The notes: a model not told the origin generated them from the letters alone. DNA of 27,929 bases from Chloroflexia bacterium (GCA_025927935.1 JAICKM010000011.1:1-27929); one strand, 5' to 3'. Positions 15,281 through 24,405 are shown, counted from the stretch's first letter. Made by a program: numbers and translations.

Positions 15281-15356
15281 TGCTTACTTTAGAGAACGCG
15301 GCCTCCTGCTATTTCCGCTACAAAAAGTGCCACGTTCCTAGCTCCAATTCGCTGGC

Positions 15357-16377
15357 CTATCTAGCTGAGGCATGGTCATAAATACTCAGGCCGCCTTGAG
15401 GAAGGCTTTGAGCCCAAGATTTAAGTCCCGACCGTGCTCGTGCCGATATAACAAGGCCAACTGGTACCAATATACAGCCTAACGCCCAGCGCCACGTGGC
15501 GACCCACCCCCGCGTCGGCACCTGAGCATGGCCGCCAAAGATGCCCTTGAAGTGCTGATTGAAGTTCTCGATAGCCAAGCTGCGCAGTTTGTGGAAGGTG
15601 CGCCGCACCTCCACCCCGTCATCGCCGTGCGGATAACGCCCATGCCGGGTCGCTACCAGCCACCAACCGCGCAGCCGACAGATGGCCCGCAGCTCGGGCG
15701 TGTTGTAGTGCGTGTCGCCCAAGATGTAGCGCACGTCCGGCGGCAACTCGTCATGATTCCACCACAGCAGCCTGGCTGCCGCAGCACTGGCGGCGACGTT
15801 AGCGGCTGTGAGTTCCGCCGCCAGCGGGATCCAAACTCCCGCGACTACTGTCAGCAGATGCAGTTTCCAGCCGTAAACCCAACCATGCCAGCCACTCTTC
15901 GTCCAGTGGGCCTCAGTATCGATGGAAGTATGCGGCATTTCGCCCAGTTCCCGATGCTTTTGGTGCACACGCCGCCTTTGGCCCGCAGCACCGTACTGTC
16001 GGCAGCCACGGCGCGCCCGTAGTTGGCCCAAGGCTGGATCACGGTGACCAAATGGGTACCCAGGCAGCGGATCGGCGCGGGCAGTCGATCGGGCAAGGCC
16101 GCCAAGCGGCGCGCCCAGGTACGGCGGGAAGGATAACGACCCTGCTCCCACAACAGGCTCCGCAGCGCAACATCTCGGCGCCCGGTTGCTCCAGCACACA
16201 GAGCAGTTCATAGGGTGAGTGCAGATGCTTGACGATCATGATCACCAAAGCCTTAAGAAAGAGCCGGTCGGAGTAGGTCGGCGGTCGGCCGCGCCCGCGT
16301 TTGACGGGCGCCAGCGGGGTTGGAATGCGATCGACCAAGCGAACCAACAGCACAAGCAGTGTGGCTTGTGGTACCAT
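15357..16377 (-). pseudogene. DDE transposase (DDE_Tnp_1, IS4/IS5-like), two frameshifts
   Basis: Translation begins at ATG 16377 with an AGGAAGG site upstream: MVPQATLLVLLVRLVDRIPT, then YSDRLFLKALVIMIVKHLHS. The frame shifts near 16150-16190 to give GRYPSRRTWARRLAALPDRL and AVAADSTVLRAKGGV, and again near 15965 to give TSIDTEAHWTKSGWHGW, YGWKLHLLT, ILGDTHYNTPELRAI and ENFNQHFKG. These supply the Asp, Asp and Glu candidates of the DDE core. The last frame reads through the terminal repeat and stops just outside it. Two independent frameshifts make it inactive unless one or both are sequencing errors or programmed. Confidence 0.8.
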
Positions 16378-16481
16378 TGTAATTGCCTTCCTGGAATGTG
16401 GTCTGAGCAACTACAATGATAGGGTTGGTGCCGCCCTGCGGCAAGCCTGCGGGGCGGCTTTCCATTTATGACCACGCCTCA
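15366..16481 (-). mobile_element. IS4/IS5-like insertion sequence, near full length
   Basis: Bounded by tgaggcatggtcataaat (15366-15383) and atttatgaccacgcctca (16464-16481), an inverted repeat with one mismatch. It contains a single minus-strand transposase gene, broken by frameshifts. The right end also carries a GC-rich stem (gccgccc/gggcggc) just inside the terminal repeat. The ends match the deleted copy at 14137-14764. No target duplication was recognised. Confidence 0.8.
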
Positions 16482-16867
16482 TCTTGCTGCACATGTCAAG
16501 CACGTTTGTGAGCAAAGTCTTGCGTACACCTCTACCCTTCGCTCTCCTTTGCAACGGGAGTTTTGATGCGCCGCGCAGACCTTGGGATCCACAGAGACGC
16601 GCCTGGATATAGGGGGCCTTGAATTCAACATAAGTGAAGTGATCGACTACCCTAAAGGATACGCCCAACTATTCCACTTGCCCTGCCGCTAACCAGCGAC
16701 GCCACTTGTGCCTGCCTTGACTCGGTGAGACGGGAGTGCTATTCTCTTGCTAGAGAAGACGGTCTGGAGACCTGGCGGCGATGCCAGGCGCTCGCTGTGC
16801 CGAGACGCCCGGCGCCACCCCTGGCTGCGGCCCCAGCTTGTCCACCCGAGTCTGGAGGAGCAGACGT
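16482..16867. other. Intergenic space between IS and the caspase-STAND gene
   Basis: About 385 bp. The first 235 bp show no convincing gene or repeat. The last 150 bp hold the promoter at 16717-16745 and a leader of about 116 nt with a GGAGGAG ribosome site at its end. Confidence 0.5.
16717..16745 (+). promoter_or_regulatory. Sigma-70-type promoter for the caspase-STAND gene
   Basis: TTGACT (16717-16722) and TATTCT (16740-16745) are separated by exactly 17 bp. Predicted start of transcription is near 16752, about 116 nt before the start codon. No operator-like palindrome was noticed. Confidence 0.6.
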
Positions 16868-19786
16868 ATGCCTCCACACGTGGCTGTGGTTATAGGCATC
16901 AATTACACCAACCCGTCCCCTGGCGCTGACAACGACGGAACCCGTGGTTTTGTCACTCCTTTGCGCTTCGCTGAAGCCGATGCGCGGGCGATGGCAGCAG
17001 CCTTGCAGCAACACGATTATGACGTCGTCACCCTCCTGGGTGCTGACGCCACCCGCCGCAAAATCATCGAGAGCTTGCGGCGCCAGAGTCTGGCTGCGGG
17101 CGGCGACGGCTTGCTCTTCGTCTACTTTGCGGGGCATGGCGATATCGATCCCTACGACGCGCAGATCGCCTATCTGCTGCCCGCCGACGCCGACCCGGAG
17201 GCGCTCGACTCCACGGCCATCCCGTTGGATGATCTGGCCCGGCGTTATTTGGGACAGGCGCGTACCACACTCACGCTGCTCGACTGCTGCCATAGCGGCT
17301 ACGCCATCGGCCTGCGTGGCCGGGCCGTGCCCGCGAAAGCCGGCGTGGAGTTCGGCTTGCAAGCGCAGAATACCTTCGGCAACGTGCGCGGCCGGATCGT
17401 GCTGGCGGCCTGTGCCGGGGATCAGCAAGCGCGCGAACTGGCGGAACTCGGTCACGGTGCGTTTACGTATTATGCTCTGCAACACTGGCAGACTAGCCAA
17501 TATGTCAACGACCTGAACCTGTATGAACACGTAGCCACGGCGTTGCACCGGGTGGGCCTGCCCAGCCCGGTGCGCGGCGGGGTCCAGGAAGGGCTGATGG
17601 AGTTACGCCCGCCCTTGCCCGCCCCCGTGCCGCTGCCCCCAACCAACGCCGCGCCCCCCGGCGCCGCGGACCCTGGCACCCCTGTGCCGCTGCCGCCCAA
17701 CAACCTGCCCCCCAATCCGACTCCGTTCATTGGCCGCGAGCGCGAACTGGCCGCCTTGACTGCACTGCTACTGCGGCCGGACGTGCGGCTAGTAACGCTC
17801 ACAGGTTCCGGCGGCACCGGCAAGACGCGCTTGGGCTTGCACTTGGCCGCCCGGCTCTTGCCGGAGTTCCCCGACGGGGTCTTTTTCGTCCCGCTCGCGT
17901 CGCTCAGCGATCCCGATCTCGGTATCTCCGCCATTGCCGCGACCCTGGGCATCAAGGAAGCGGCGGGCCGGCCGCTGATCGAGGAGATACGCGAGTATTT
18001 ACGCAGCCGGAAGCTACTGCTGGTCCTGGACAACTTCGAGCAGATTGTCGCGGCGGCCGATCTGGTTGCCGAGGGACTCGCCGCCGCGCCCCGCCTGAAG
18101 GTGCTCGTAACCAGCCAGGTGCCGCTGCATGTGCGGGGCGAGAAAGAGTTCCCGGTGACTTCGCTGGATCTTCCCGATCCCCGGCGCCTGCCGCCGGTGG
18201 AACAATTATTGGAGTACCCGGCGATCCGCTTGTTTGTCGAGCGGGCCCGCGACTGCAAACCCGACTTCACGCTGAACGTGGCAAATGCCGCGGTAGTGGC
18301 GGAGATCTGCGCCCGTCTGGATGGATTACCGCTGGCGATTGAGCTGGCGGCGGCGCGGATCAAGCTGCTGCCGCCGCAGGCGATGTTGGGCCGGCTGCAA
18401 AGCCGGTTGAAGCTGCTAACCGGCGGCGCACGGGACCTGCCCGCGCGCCAGCAGACGTTGCGCAAGGCGATCGACTGGAGCTACAACTTACTGGTCAGGG
18501 GCGAGAAAGCCCTGTTCCGCCGCTTAGCCGTCTTCGTCGGTGGGTGTACCCTGGAAGCAGCAGAAGCGGTGGTGTGCAACCCGGAAGGCGCCGCCCCGCT
18601 GGAGGTCGATGTCCTCGATGGCCTGGGGGGCCTTGTCGACAAGAACCTGGTGCGCCAGAACGAGTACGGCGATGGTGAGCCGCGCTTCTGGATGTTGCAG
18701 ACCATTGGGGAGTATGCCCGCGAGCAGTTGGAGGAGGATAGCGTGGCGGCGGCCTTGCGGCAGGCCCACGCAGCCTACTACCTGACTCTGGCCGAGGACG
18801 CCGATGCCCATCTGGCGGGCCAGGAGCAAGCCACCTGGCTGGCGCGGCTCGATCGCGAAGTGGATAATTTACGTGCCGCCCTTAGCTGGAGTTTGGATGC
18901 GGGCGCGGAGGAAACTGCGGCCCGCATCGGAACCGCACTTTGGCGCTTCTGGTGGACACGCGGCTATCTCACCGAGGGGCGACGCTGGTTGGAGGCGGCG
19001 CTGGCTGTTGCCGCCCTGCCCGTGGCCGTTCGAGCCAAGGCGTTACGGGCGGCCGGCATCCTGGCCCACGACCAGGGTGACTACCAGCGGGCGGAGATCT
19101 GCTTTACGGAAGCCCTGGCGGCGCAGCGCGAACTCGGCGACACTCTGGGCATCGCCCAGGCGCTCAACAGCCTGGGTGTCCTGCTGGATCGGCGCGAGGA
19201 CTATGACCAAGCGCAGCAGGTGTACGAAGAGGCACACGAGCTTTTCGCCCAACTAGGAGACGAGCGGCGCGTCGCTCTCGCCCTCAACAACCTGGGCACG
19301 GTTGCCGGCAAACGCGGTGATTACGCCGATGCTCAGGTCTATTTTGAGCAGAGCCTTGCCCTGGCCCGGCGGCTGGGCGACCAGCAGGGCATTGCGCGCA
19401 CGCTGGGCAACCTGGGCGACACTGCCGAGTACCAGGCCGACTACGCGCGGGCGTGGCGGTTGCAGCAGGAAAGCCTGGTCCGATTTCAAGAATTAGGCGA
19501 TCGCCCGGGTATCGCGGTACGCTTGGAGAGCCTGGGTTGGTTAGCCGGCCTGCAAGGACAGGCGGAGCGCGCGGCACGGCTCTTTGGGGCCGCGCAGACC
19601 TTGCTCCACAGTATCGAAGCTACGAATCATCCTTCCAATTGGAAGGTCCATGAGCAGCGAGTAGCTGCCCTGCGGCAGCAACTGGACGAGGTGCGCTGGA
19701 GGACCGCCTGGGAAGCGGGGCAGGCATTACCTATGGACCAGGTGATCGCCGAGGCTCTAGCGCCGCTTGAACACGGCGCCGCGTAG
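16868..19786 (+). CDS. Caspase-like protease - NB-ARC/STAND ATPase - TPR protein
   Basis: 972 residues. A peptidase C14 (caspase/metacaspase) domain spans about 1-245: VVIGINYT opening strand, catalytic His90 in FAGHGD, and Cys141 in LLDCCHSGYA. A Pro-rich linker (245-285) leads to an NB-ARC-type STAND ATPase: FIGRERELAAL (287-297), P-loop GSGGTGKT (313-320), Walker B LLLVLDNF (384-390), sensor VTSQ (414-417), GLPLAIELAAARI (486-498), and a winged-helix part ending FWMLQTIGEYAREQL. TPR repeats fill about 660-915 (LNSLGVLLDRREDYDQA; LNNLGTVAGKRGDYADA; LGNLGDTAEYQADYARA). There is no membrane segment. The ATG has GGAGGAG seven bases upstream. By analogy with NLR/apoptosome proteins, TPRs sense, the ATPase oligomerises and the caspase executes. 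The target and trigger are unknown. Confidence 0.93.
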   Translation: MPPHVAVVIGINYTNPSPGADNDGTRGFVTPLRFAEADARAMAAALQQHDYDVVTLLGADATRRKIIESLRRQSLAAGGDGLLFVYFAGHGDIDPYDAQIAYLLPADADPEALDSTAIPLDDLARRYLGQARTTLTLLDCCHSGYAIGLRGRAVPAKAGVEFGLQAQNTFGNVRGRIVLAACAGDQQARELAELGHGAFTYYALQHWQTSQYVNDLNLYEHVATALHRVGLPSPVRGGVQEGLMELRPPLPAPVPLPPTNAAPPGAADPGTPVPLPPNNLPPNPTPFIGRERELAALTALLLRPDVRLVTLTGSGGTGKTRLGLHLAARLLPEFPDGVFFVPLASLSDPDLGISAIAATLGIKEAAGRPLIEEIREYLRSRKLLLVLDNFEQIVAAADLVAEGLAAAPRLKVLVTSQVPLHVRGEKEFPVTSLDLPDPRRLPPVEQLLEYPAIRLFVERARDCKPDFTLNVANAAVVAEICARLDGLPLAIELAAARIKLLPPQAMLGRLQSRLKLLTGGARDLPARQQTLRKAIDWSYNLLVRGEKALFRRLAVFVGGCTLEAAEAVVCNPEGAAPLEVDVLDGLGGLVDKNLVRQNEYGDGEPRFWMLQTIGEYAREQLEEDSVAAALRQAHAAYYLTLAEDADAHLAGQEQATWLARLDREVDNLRAALSWSLDAGAEETAARIGTALWRFWWTRGYLTEGRRWLEAALAVAALPVAVRAKALRAAGILAHDQGDYQRAEICFTEALAAQRELGDTLGIAQALNSLGVLLDRREDYDQAQQVYEEAHELFAQLGDERRVALALNNLGTVAGKRGDYADAQVYFEQSLALARRLGDQQGIARTLGNLGDTAEYQADYARAWRLQQESLVRFQELGDRPGIAVRLESLGWLAGLQGQAERAARLFGAAQTLLHSIEATNHPSNWKVHEQRVAALRQQLDEVRWRTAWEAGQALPMDQVIAEALAPLEHGAA

Positions 19787-19789
19787 CCC

Positions 19790-19823
19790 GGCCAGTCGCC
19801 CTACATGCGCAGGGCGACTGGCC
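19790..19823. terminator. Hairpin between convergent genes
   Basis: ggccagtcgccct and agggcgactggcc form a perfect 13-bp stem with an 8-nt loop. It begins 3 bp past the caspase-STAND stop codon and ends 20 bp before the stop of the convergent surface-protein gene. Neither strand has a clear U-tract, but the position suggests a bidirectional transcription barrier. Confidence 0.6.
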
Positions 19824-19843
19824 CGAAAGGGTATCCACTGGGT

Positions 19844-22800
19844 TTACGGATGCGTGAGGGCGCCGTAGACGATCTTAGCGATCTGGCCCCGCGTGGCGGA
19901 GTTGCCGGGGCGGAAGGTGCCGTCGGCGTATCCGCTGATGATACCGTGGTGGAAGGCCGTCTCGATCACATCGTAGAACACCGCATCGGGCGGCACGTCG
20001 CTAAAGTGCGGCCCCCCGGTCGTATCAGGTGCCCAATTCTGGGCGCGCACGATGATCTTGCAAAGCTGCCCGCGCGTGACATTGTTGCCGGGGCGGAAGG
20101 AGCCGTCGGCATAGCCGCTGATAATGCCGTGGTTGACGGCGGTCTCGATCACATCGTAAAAGACCGCGCCGGGCGGCACGTCGCTGAAGTGCGGCCCTCT
20201 GCTCGTATCAATCGCCCAACCCTCTCCGAGCACGATGATCTTCGCCAACTGGCCCCGGGTGGTTAAATTGGACGGCCGGAAGGTGCCGTCGGCATAGCCG
20301 CTGATGACGCCCCGGCTTGCCAGGTACATCACCGGCACATAGAAGTAGTCGCCGGGATGTACGTCGCTGAACGAGATTGGCGTAGGGGTGGCAACATTGC
20401 CGTAGACGTTGAGCACGGAGCCGGCGCTACGGGCGGCGGGATTGGCTGGCGCCTGCCAGACGAGGCGTTCGCGCGAGCCATCGGGATGGGGGGCCGTGGG
20501 CAACCCGTCGATGAAGGTACTTGGCGTCCCGGTGAGCAGGTTAGTTTGCCGCACGGCCCAGGTCTGGCTGAAGGTGTTGAATTCCTGCCAGGTGATGGCG
20601 TAGCCGCTGACGGCCGGGAGCGGGGGCGCCGGCAACCCGCTGATCACGGAAATGACGCCGCCGAAATTACCGCGGTCGATCGCGACGCCATCCCAGCCCG
20701 GCTCGAAGATGCCGGGGCGTTGCAGAGTAGGCGTATAGTATTCCTGCCAGACAATCACCGGTCCGCTAACTGCGGGATTGGTCTGGTCGGCCAGGCGCGT
20801 GGGAACGGCAAAGGGGGTGGGTGTGTTGTAGAAGGAGTCTGCGCGGTCCTGGCCCACAACCTGCCAGTAGGGGCTGCCCGTTGGCGTTTGTAGCGCTGCG
20901 GTCGGGGCATGGCTCTGCCAGAGCACAGTCGTGAAGTAGCTCTGGCTGAGCGGCGTTACTTGCACATTCACGACGGGATTGGTATTGGTGTTGAGGCTGC
21001 CATCGGTCAGTACGACGGGTGCGCCCACCGTATCGGTGATGACGGCGCCGGCGATATCGTAGCGATTGGCGCTCTCAGGGGTGGTGGTCGCCAGAGCCAG
21101 GGCGCCGCTCTGCCAGACGACGATATTGTGGCTGGCAGCGGGGTTGATCTCGTCACCGGGGCCGGCTGCGATAGGGGTGGGGCCGCCGGCCGTATTGTTA
21201 CCCAGTAAGCGGGCGCCGTAGATATCCCAGGTGCCGTTCCGGTTGTCTTGCCAGACGACGAGATTACCGCTGAGGGTGGGATGGCGCTGGTCGCCCGGCC
21301 CCTGGTAGACCGGGAAGGTCTGGCCGGTCGCCAGGTTCCTGGCGAAGACATCCCAGGTGCCGTCGCGGAACTCCTCCCAGACGGCGCCGTCGACACGCGG
21401 CCCCTGCTGGTCGGTGGGCGTGGGGGCGAGGGCCGCCGGGAGTAGCGTCGGCGGCACGGGCACTTCCCCGTCGATTTTGGCGATCATAGCATCAACGTAA
21501 CCGCCGAAAATAGACTGGTAGGGCTGGGAGCCGACCGGGAAGTCGGTCGATTCGGTGTAGCCGGTGATGTAGGCATTGCCGACGCCGTTCACCGCGATGG
21601 CCTGGGCGGAGTCCTTCCCGCTGCCGCCAACATAGGTGGAGTAGAGGAGCGCCGAACCGGTCGGGTTCAGCTTGCTCACGAAGGCGTCGCCGTCGCCGCC
21701 GCCAAAGGTGGGTTGCAATGGATTCGCTAGGGGAAAACCGTAGGCGGTTCCGCCGGTGACATAGGCGTTGCCGACGCCATCCACCGCAATACTCTGGCCA
21801 TCGTCGCTGATGCCAAGGTAGGTCGAGTAGACGAGAGCTGAGCCGGCCGGATCCAGCTTACTCACAAAGGCTCCACCAGGGGTAGATTGTAACGGGTTGA
21901 CCAGGGGGAAATCGGACGAGGAAATGTAGCCGGTAACGTAAGCACTGCCGGAGCTATCCACCGCAATACCGTAGCCCCAATCGATCCCGCTGCCGCCGAG
22001 GTACGTGGAGTAGACGAGCGCCGAACCCATCGAGTTTAGCTTGCTCACAAAGGCGTCGATCTGGCCATGGGAGCCGGCTTGCAGCGGGTTGACCGTGGGA
22101 AAATCTGTTGAGTAAGTGTAGCCGATAATATAGGCATTGCCTACCCCATCTACCGCTATGTTCCAGGCATAGTCATTCCCGGTGCCGCCAAGATAGACGG
22201 AATAGAGTAGGTCCGCACCGGTCGGGCCCAGTTTGCTCACAAAGCTATCGACTCCGCCCCGCGTAGTGGGCGGTAGCGGAGTGGCATGCGGAAAATCGGT
22301 CGATTCCGTGTAGCCGGTGACATAGGCGTTGCCGGCACTGTCCAACGCGATGCTCCGGATAAAGTCATTTCGGCTGCCGCCGAGGTAGGTGGAGTAGACC
22401 GGGACCGCACCGGTCGGGTCTAGTTTGCTCACAAAGCCATCGTCCCCCCCGCCTGGCGTGGCCTGCAGCGCGTTAGCTGTAGGAAAGTCATCCGAGTCGG
22501 TGTAGCCAGCGACATAGGCGTTGCCGGTGCTATCCGTCGCGATGCTCTCGCCCCATTCGAGGCCACTGCCGCCCAGATAGGTGGAATAGCCAGGGCTTCC
22601 GGTGGCGTCGAGCTTGATCACAAAGGCGTCCCAATCGCCGCCAAAGATGGCTTGCTGCGGGTTGGTGGTGGGGAAATTGGCACTTAAGGTGAAGCCGGTG
22701 GAATACACATTGCCCGCGCCGTCTACCGCGATGCCATAGCCTTCTTCGAGTCCGCTGCCCCCAAGGTAGGTGGAGTAGACAAGGGCGGGGTCGAGGATGA

Positions 22801-23692
22801 GCGGGCGGGTGGCGTCGTAAGCGCCCAGGGTAAAGCCCACCGTACCCTCAGCAGCCACCTGGTAACGGGCTGTTACCGGGACGCGCCGCCCGGCCTGCTC
22901 CTGCCAGGCCACCGGCGCGGCCTCGGTCAGCGTGGCGGGCGCCTGTCCCGCCGGCGAGTCGGCCGGCGCGATTTGCAGGTTGCCGTCGCCATCGACCTGC
23001 ACGCTCCGGGCGCCCGCGTAGCGCCAGCGGATGCGGGTGGGATCGGCGCCGGGGGCCAGGGTGTAGGTGCCTTTCAACTGCCGCCCGGTGCCGTCATAGC
23101 GCAGGTCCACACCGGGATACAGGCCGCCGTAGATGACGGCGCCATAGGTGGGCACGTTGGTATGCCAGCGAGCCGGGTCGTTACCCAGGAAATAGTTCAC
23201 CCGTCCGGGCAACGGCATGTCCGCCCGCAAGGTGGGGGTGGTGTTGGCGCCCAGGAACTGCAGGCGCATCACCTGGGGTGGCGACGGCGCTGCCGTATGC
23301 CCTTCTGCTCTCGCCGTGGCGGGCGCGGCGGGCCGCGGATCCAGCCGCCCGAACAACGCGGGCACTGCGGGGGGTGACTCCTGCTCTGCCGCGTTGGGAG
23401 TGGCCGCGTTCAGGGTGAGCACGACCTCGGCGGGCGTGAAGAACAACATCCCGGCGATGGTATGGGCTTGGAAGCGCACGGTCGAGCCGGTCTGGCCTTC
23501 GTTGGCCTCAAAGGCTAACGGCAGGTTGCCCCGATCGAGGCTGTGGGCCGGCTCGGCGGACGGAGCGACCGGCGCGGGGTCGCTCCGTCCGGGCGCAAAC
23601 GGTAGTAGGCTCAGCAGGAATATTGCACCGACCAGCCCACCAATTCTGAGACGTGGGTTCAACCAGCCGCCAACGGGCCGTATGGGCTTCAT
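19844..23692 (-). CDS. Secreted SBBP-repeat surface protein with three C-terminal SLH domains
   Basis: 1282 residues. An N-terminal signal/anchor segment (about 17-33, hydrophobic after RLR) indicates export. Residues 50-300 form the beta-rich region that usually precedes SBBP repeats (LAFEANEGQT; VNYFLGND; GVDLRYDG). Seven SBBP units of 61-64 residues start at about 306, 369, 433, 497, 561, 622 and 684, each opening with a variant of YSTYLGG and containing a GNAYVTGYT-like segment. A second propeller-like region (765-1085) repeats VVWQDNRNGTWDIY-type blades. Three SLH domains (about 1107-1160, 1168-1222, 1229-1282) with FSDVPP and ISGYADGTFRPG anchor it to the cell wall. Function is probably structural or adhesive; no enzyme motif was seen. 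It is convergent with the caspase-STAND gene and has its own promoter. Confidence 0.92.
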   Translation of the reverse strand: MKPIRPVGGWLNPRLRIGGLVGAIFLLSLLPFAPGRSDPAPVAPSAEPAHSLDRGNLPLAFEANEGQTGSTVRFQAHTIAGMLFFTPAEVVLTLNAATPNAAEQESPPAVPALFGRLDPRPAAPATARAEGHTAAPSPPQVMRLQFLGANTTPTLRADMPLPGRVNYFLGNDPARWHTNVPTYGAVIYGGLYPGVDLRYDGTGRQLKGTYTLAPGADPTRIRWRYAGARSVQVDGDGNLQIAPADSPAGQAPATLTEAAPVAWQEQAGRRVPVTARYQVAAEGTVGFTLGAYDATRPLILDPALVYSTYLGGSGLEEGYGIAVDGAGNVYSTGFTLSANFPTTNPQQAIFGGDWDAFVIKLDATGSPGYSTYLGGSGLEWGESIATDSTGNAYVAGYTDSDDFPTANALQATPGGGDDGFVSKLDPTGAVPVYSTYLGGSRNDFIRSIALDSAGNAYVTGYTESTDFPHATPLPPTTRGGVDSFVSKLGPTGADLLYSVYLGGTGNDYAWNIAVDGVGNAYIIGYTYSTDFPTVNPLQAGSHGQIDAFVSKLNSMGSALVYSTYLGGSGIDWGYGIAVDSSGSAYVTGYISSSDFPLVNPLQSTPGGAFVSKLDPAGSALVYSTYLGISDDGQSIAVDGVGNAYVTGGTAYGFPLANPLQPTFGGGDGDAFVSKLNPTGSALLYSTYVGGSGKDSAQAIAVNGVGNAYITGYTESTDFPVGSQPYQSIFGGYVDAMIAKIDGEVPVPPTLLPAALAPTPTDQQGPRVDGAVWEEFRDGTWDVFARNLATGQTFPVYQGPGDQRHPTLSGNLVVWQDNRNGTWDIYGARLLGNNTAGGPTPIAAGPGDEINPAASHNIVVWQSGALALATTTPESANRYDIAGAVITDTVGAPVVLTDGSLNTNTNPVVNVQVTPLSQSYFTTVLWQSHAPTAALQTPTGSPYWQVVGQDRADSFYNTPTPFAVPTRLADQTNPAVSGPVIVWQEYYTPTLQRPGIFEPGWDGVAIDRGNFGGVISVISGLPAPPLPAVSGYAITWQEFNTFSQTWAVRQTNLLTGTPSTFIDGLPTAPHPDGSRERLVWQAPANPAARSAGSVLNVYGNVATPTPISFSDVHPGDYFYVPVMYLASRGVISGYADGTFRPSNLTTRGQLAKIIVLGEGWAIDTSRGPHFSDVPPGAVFYDVIETAVNHGIISGYADGSFRPGNNVTRGQLCKIIVRAQNWAPDTTGGPHFSDVPPDAVFYDVIETAFHHGIISGYADGTFRPGNSATRGQIAKIVYGALTHP
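21458..22777 (-). repeat. Tandem coding repeats (seven SBBP units of about 190 bp)
   Basis: The DNA for the seven SBBP units is visibly repeated, with recurring variants of a segment encoding YSTYLGGSG and of one encoding GNAYVTGYTESTDFP. The units have diverged at many positions, so they are old repeats kept by protein selection rather than recent copies. Recombination between units could change the unit number. Confidence 0.8.
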
Positions 23693-23878
23693 GTCTCCAT
23701 CCTTTCGACTCTACGCGACTGTATGCGAGAAAGTCGTCCCAATCTGCCGGGGGCGCGACAGGAAGGTAGTACGTGTTCGCTGGGGAGGTTAGTGCATGTT
23801 CCTTCCTCTCGCTGGAGAGCACCCTGCGAGGAGGGCCGGCGGTAAGCTATGCCGTGAAATCCACCTATACTGAGGATC

Positions 23879-23907
23879 AGTCTAGCAGGGTTATATGGGG
23901 GTGTCAA
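23879..23907 (-). promoter_or_regulatory. Sigma-70-type promoter for the SLH surface-protein gene
   Basis: On the minus strand the consensus TTGACA (23907-23902) is followed at exactly 17 bp by TAGACT (23884-23879). Transcription would begin near 23872, about 180 nt upstream of the start codon. Confidence 0.65.
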
Positions 23908-24081
23908 TAGGTTTCCTGCTAAGGATCAGCCGCAGGTTGCGCCGCACGTTTTACCTGCGCCTGATCGGTCCTCAATCTGAGCTTGGATACACAAGGATGG
24001 CGGAGCGAATCCAAAGCTGTGCGGGCAGTCACCAGGATGGGAGGTAATCATAAGGTGCCCTGAAAAGTCCTCGCAACTCTA

Positions 24082-24110
24082 TTGACTCGGATCGAGGATT
24101 GTGCTTTAAT
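24082..24110 (+). promoter_or_regulatory. Sigma-70-type promoter for the large plus-strand gene
   Basis: TTGACT (24082-24087) and TTTAAT (24105-24110) are separated by exactly 17 bp. Predicted start is near 24117, giving a long leader of about 290 nt before ATG 24406. Confidence 0.55.
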
Positions 24111-24405
24111 GAGATTGCGTCAGGCAGCCTAGCTAACCGTCACCTTACGCCTCGACGCACCCTTCTTCATCGACACCCAGGAGTCGACTTTACCCATTTT
24201 TGCGTGTGCGGAGTTTACCGCAGCCACTCCGCACCATTACTTATACCTTCGCCGTCGCAGGAACCCATGAGCTATCCACGCGCAGAGGGGTTCTATGTCT
24301 ATGCCGCGATCCTAGAACACCTAACAACTCGCTCGTTCCTATCCGGCTACTGAGAGAACCGGCTCCTTACCGCCCGGCTCGCTTCAGGAAGGAAGCATCG
24401 CGCCA

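Larger units (their letters stand above)
14765..15356. other. Gene-free, AT-richer spacer between two IS copies, carrying attachment-site remains
   Basis: About 590 bp with lower GC than both sides and no convincing coding sequence on either strand. It contains two copies of a tRNA 3'-half sequence, a terminator hairpin, repeated ggctaca units and repeated TTGTC motifs, listed separately. The composition and content mark it as an insertion/excision scar rather than ordinary intergenic DNA. Confidence 0.6.
23693..24405. other. Divergent intergenic region
   Basis: 713 bp between the surface-protein gene (minus) and the large unrecognised gene (plus). It holds one good promoter on each strand and leaders of about 180 nt (minus) and 290 nt (plus). 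No gene of known type was found. The minus leader contains a three-codon ATG-CAC-TAA frame behind a strong ribosome site (23789-23797). Confidence 0.5.

Noticed and set aside
16411..16668. 85-codon minus-strand frame next to the right IS end
   Set aside because: It runs across the IS terminal repeat and has no recognisable motif or ribosome site.
17470..18465. Minus-strand frame (331 codons) opposite the STAND domain
   Set aside because: Ser/Arg-rich shadow; the plus strand has intact ATPase motifs throughout.
21458..22777. Regularly spaced repeats considered as a CRISPR array
   Set aside because: The period is about 190 bp, the repeats are diverged and they lie in an open frame encoding SBBP units.
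24099..24353. 84-codon plus-strand frame in the leader of the large gene
   Set aside because: Its start lies upstream of the predicted transcription start and even overlaps the promoter; no ribosome site or protein-like pattern.
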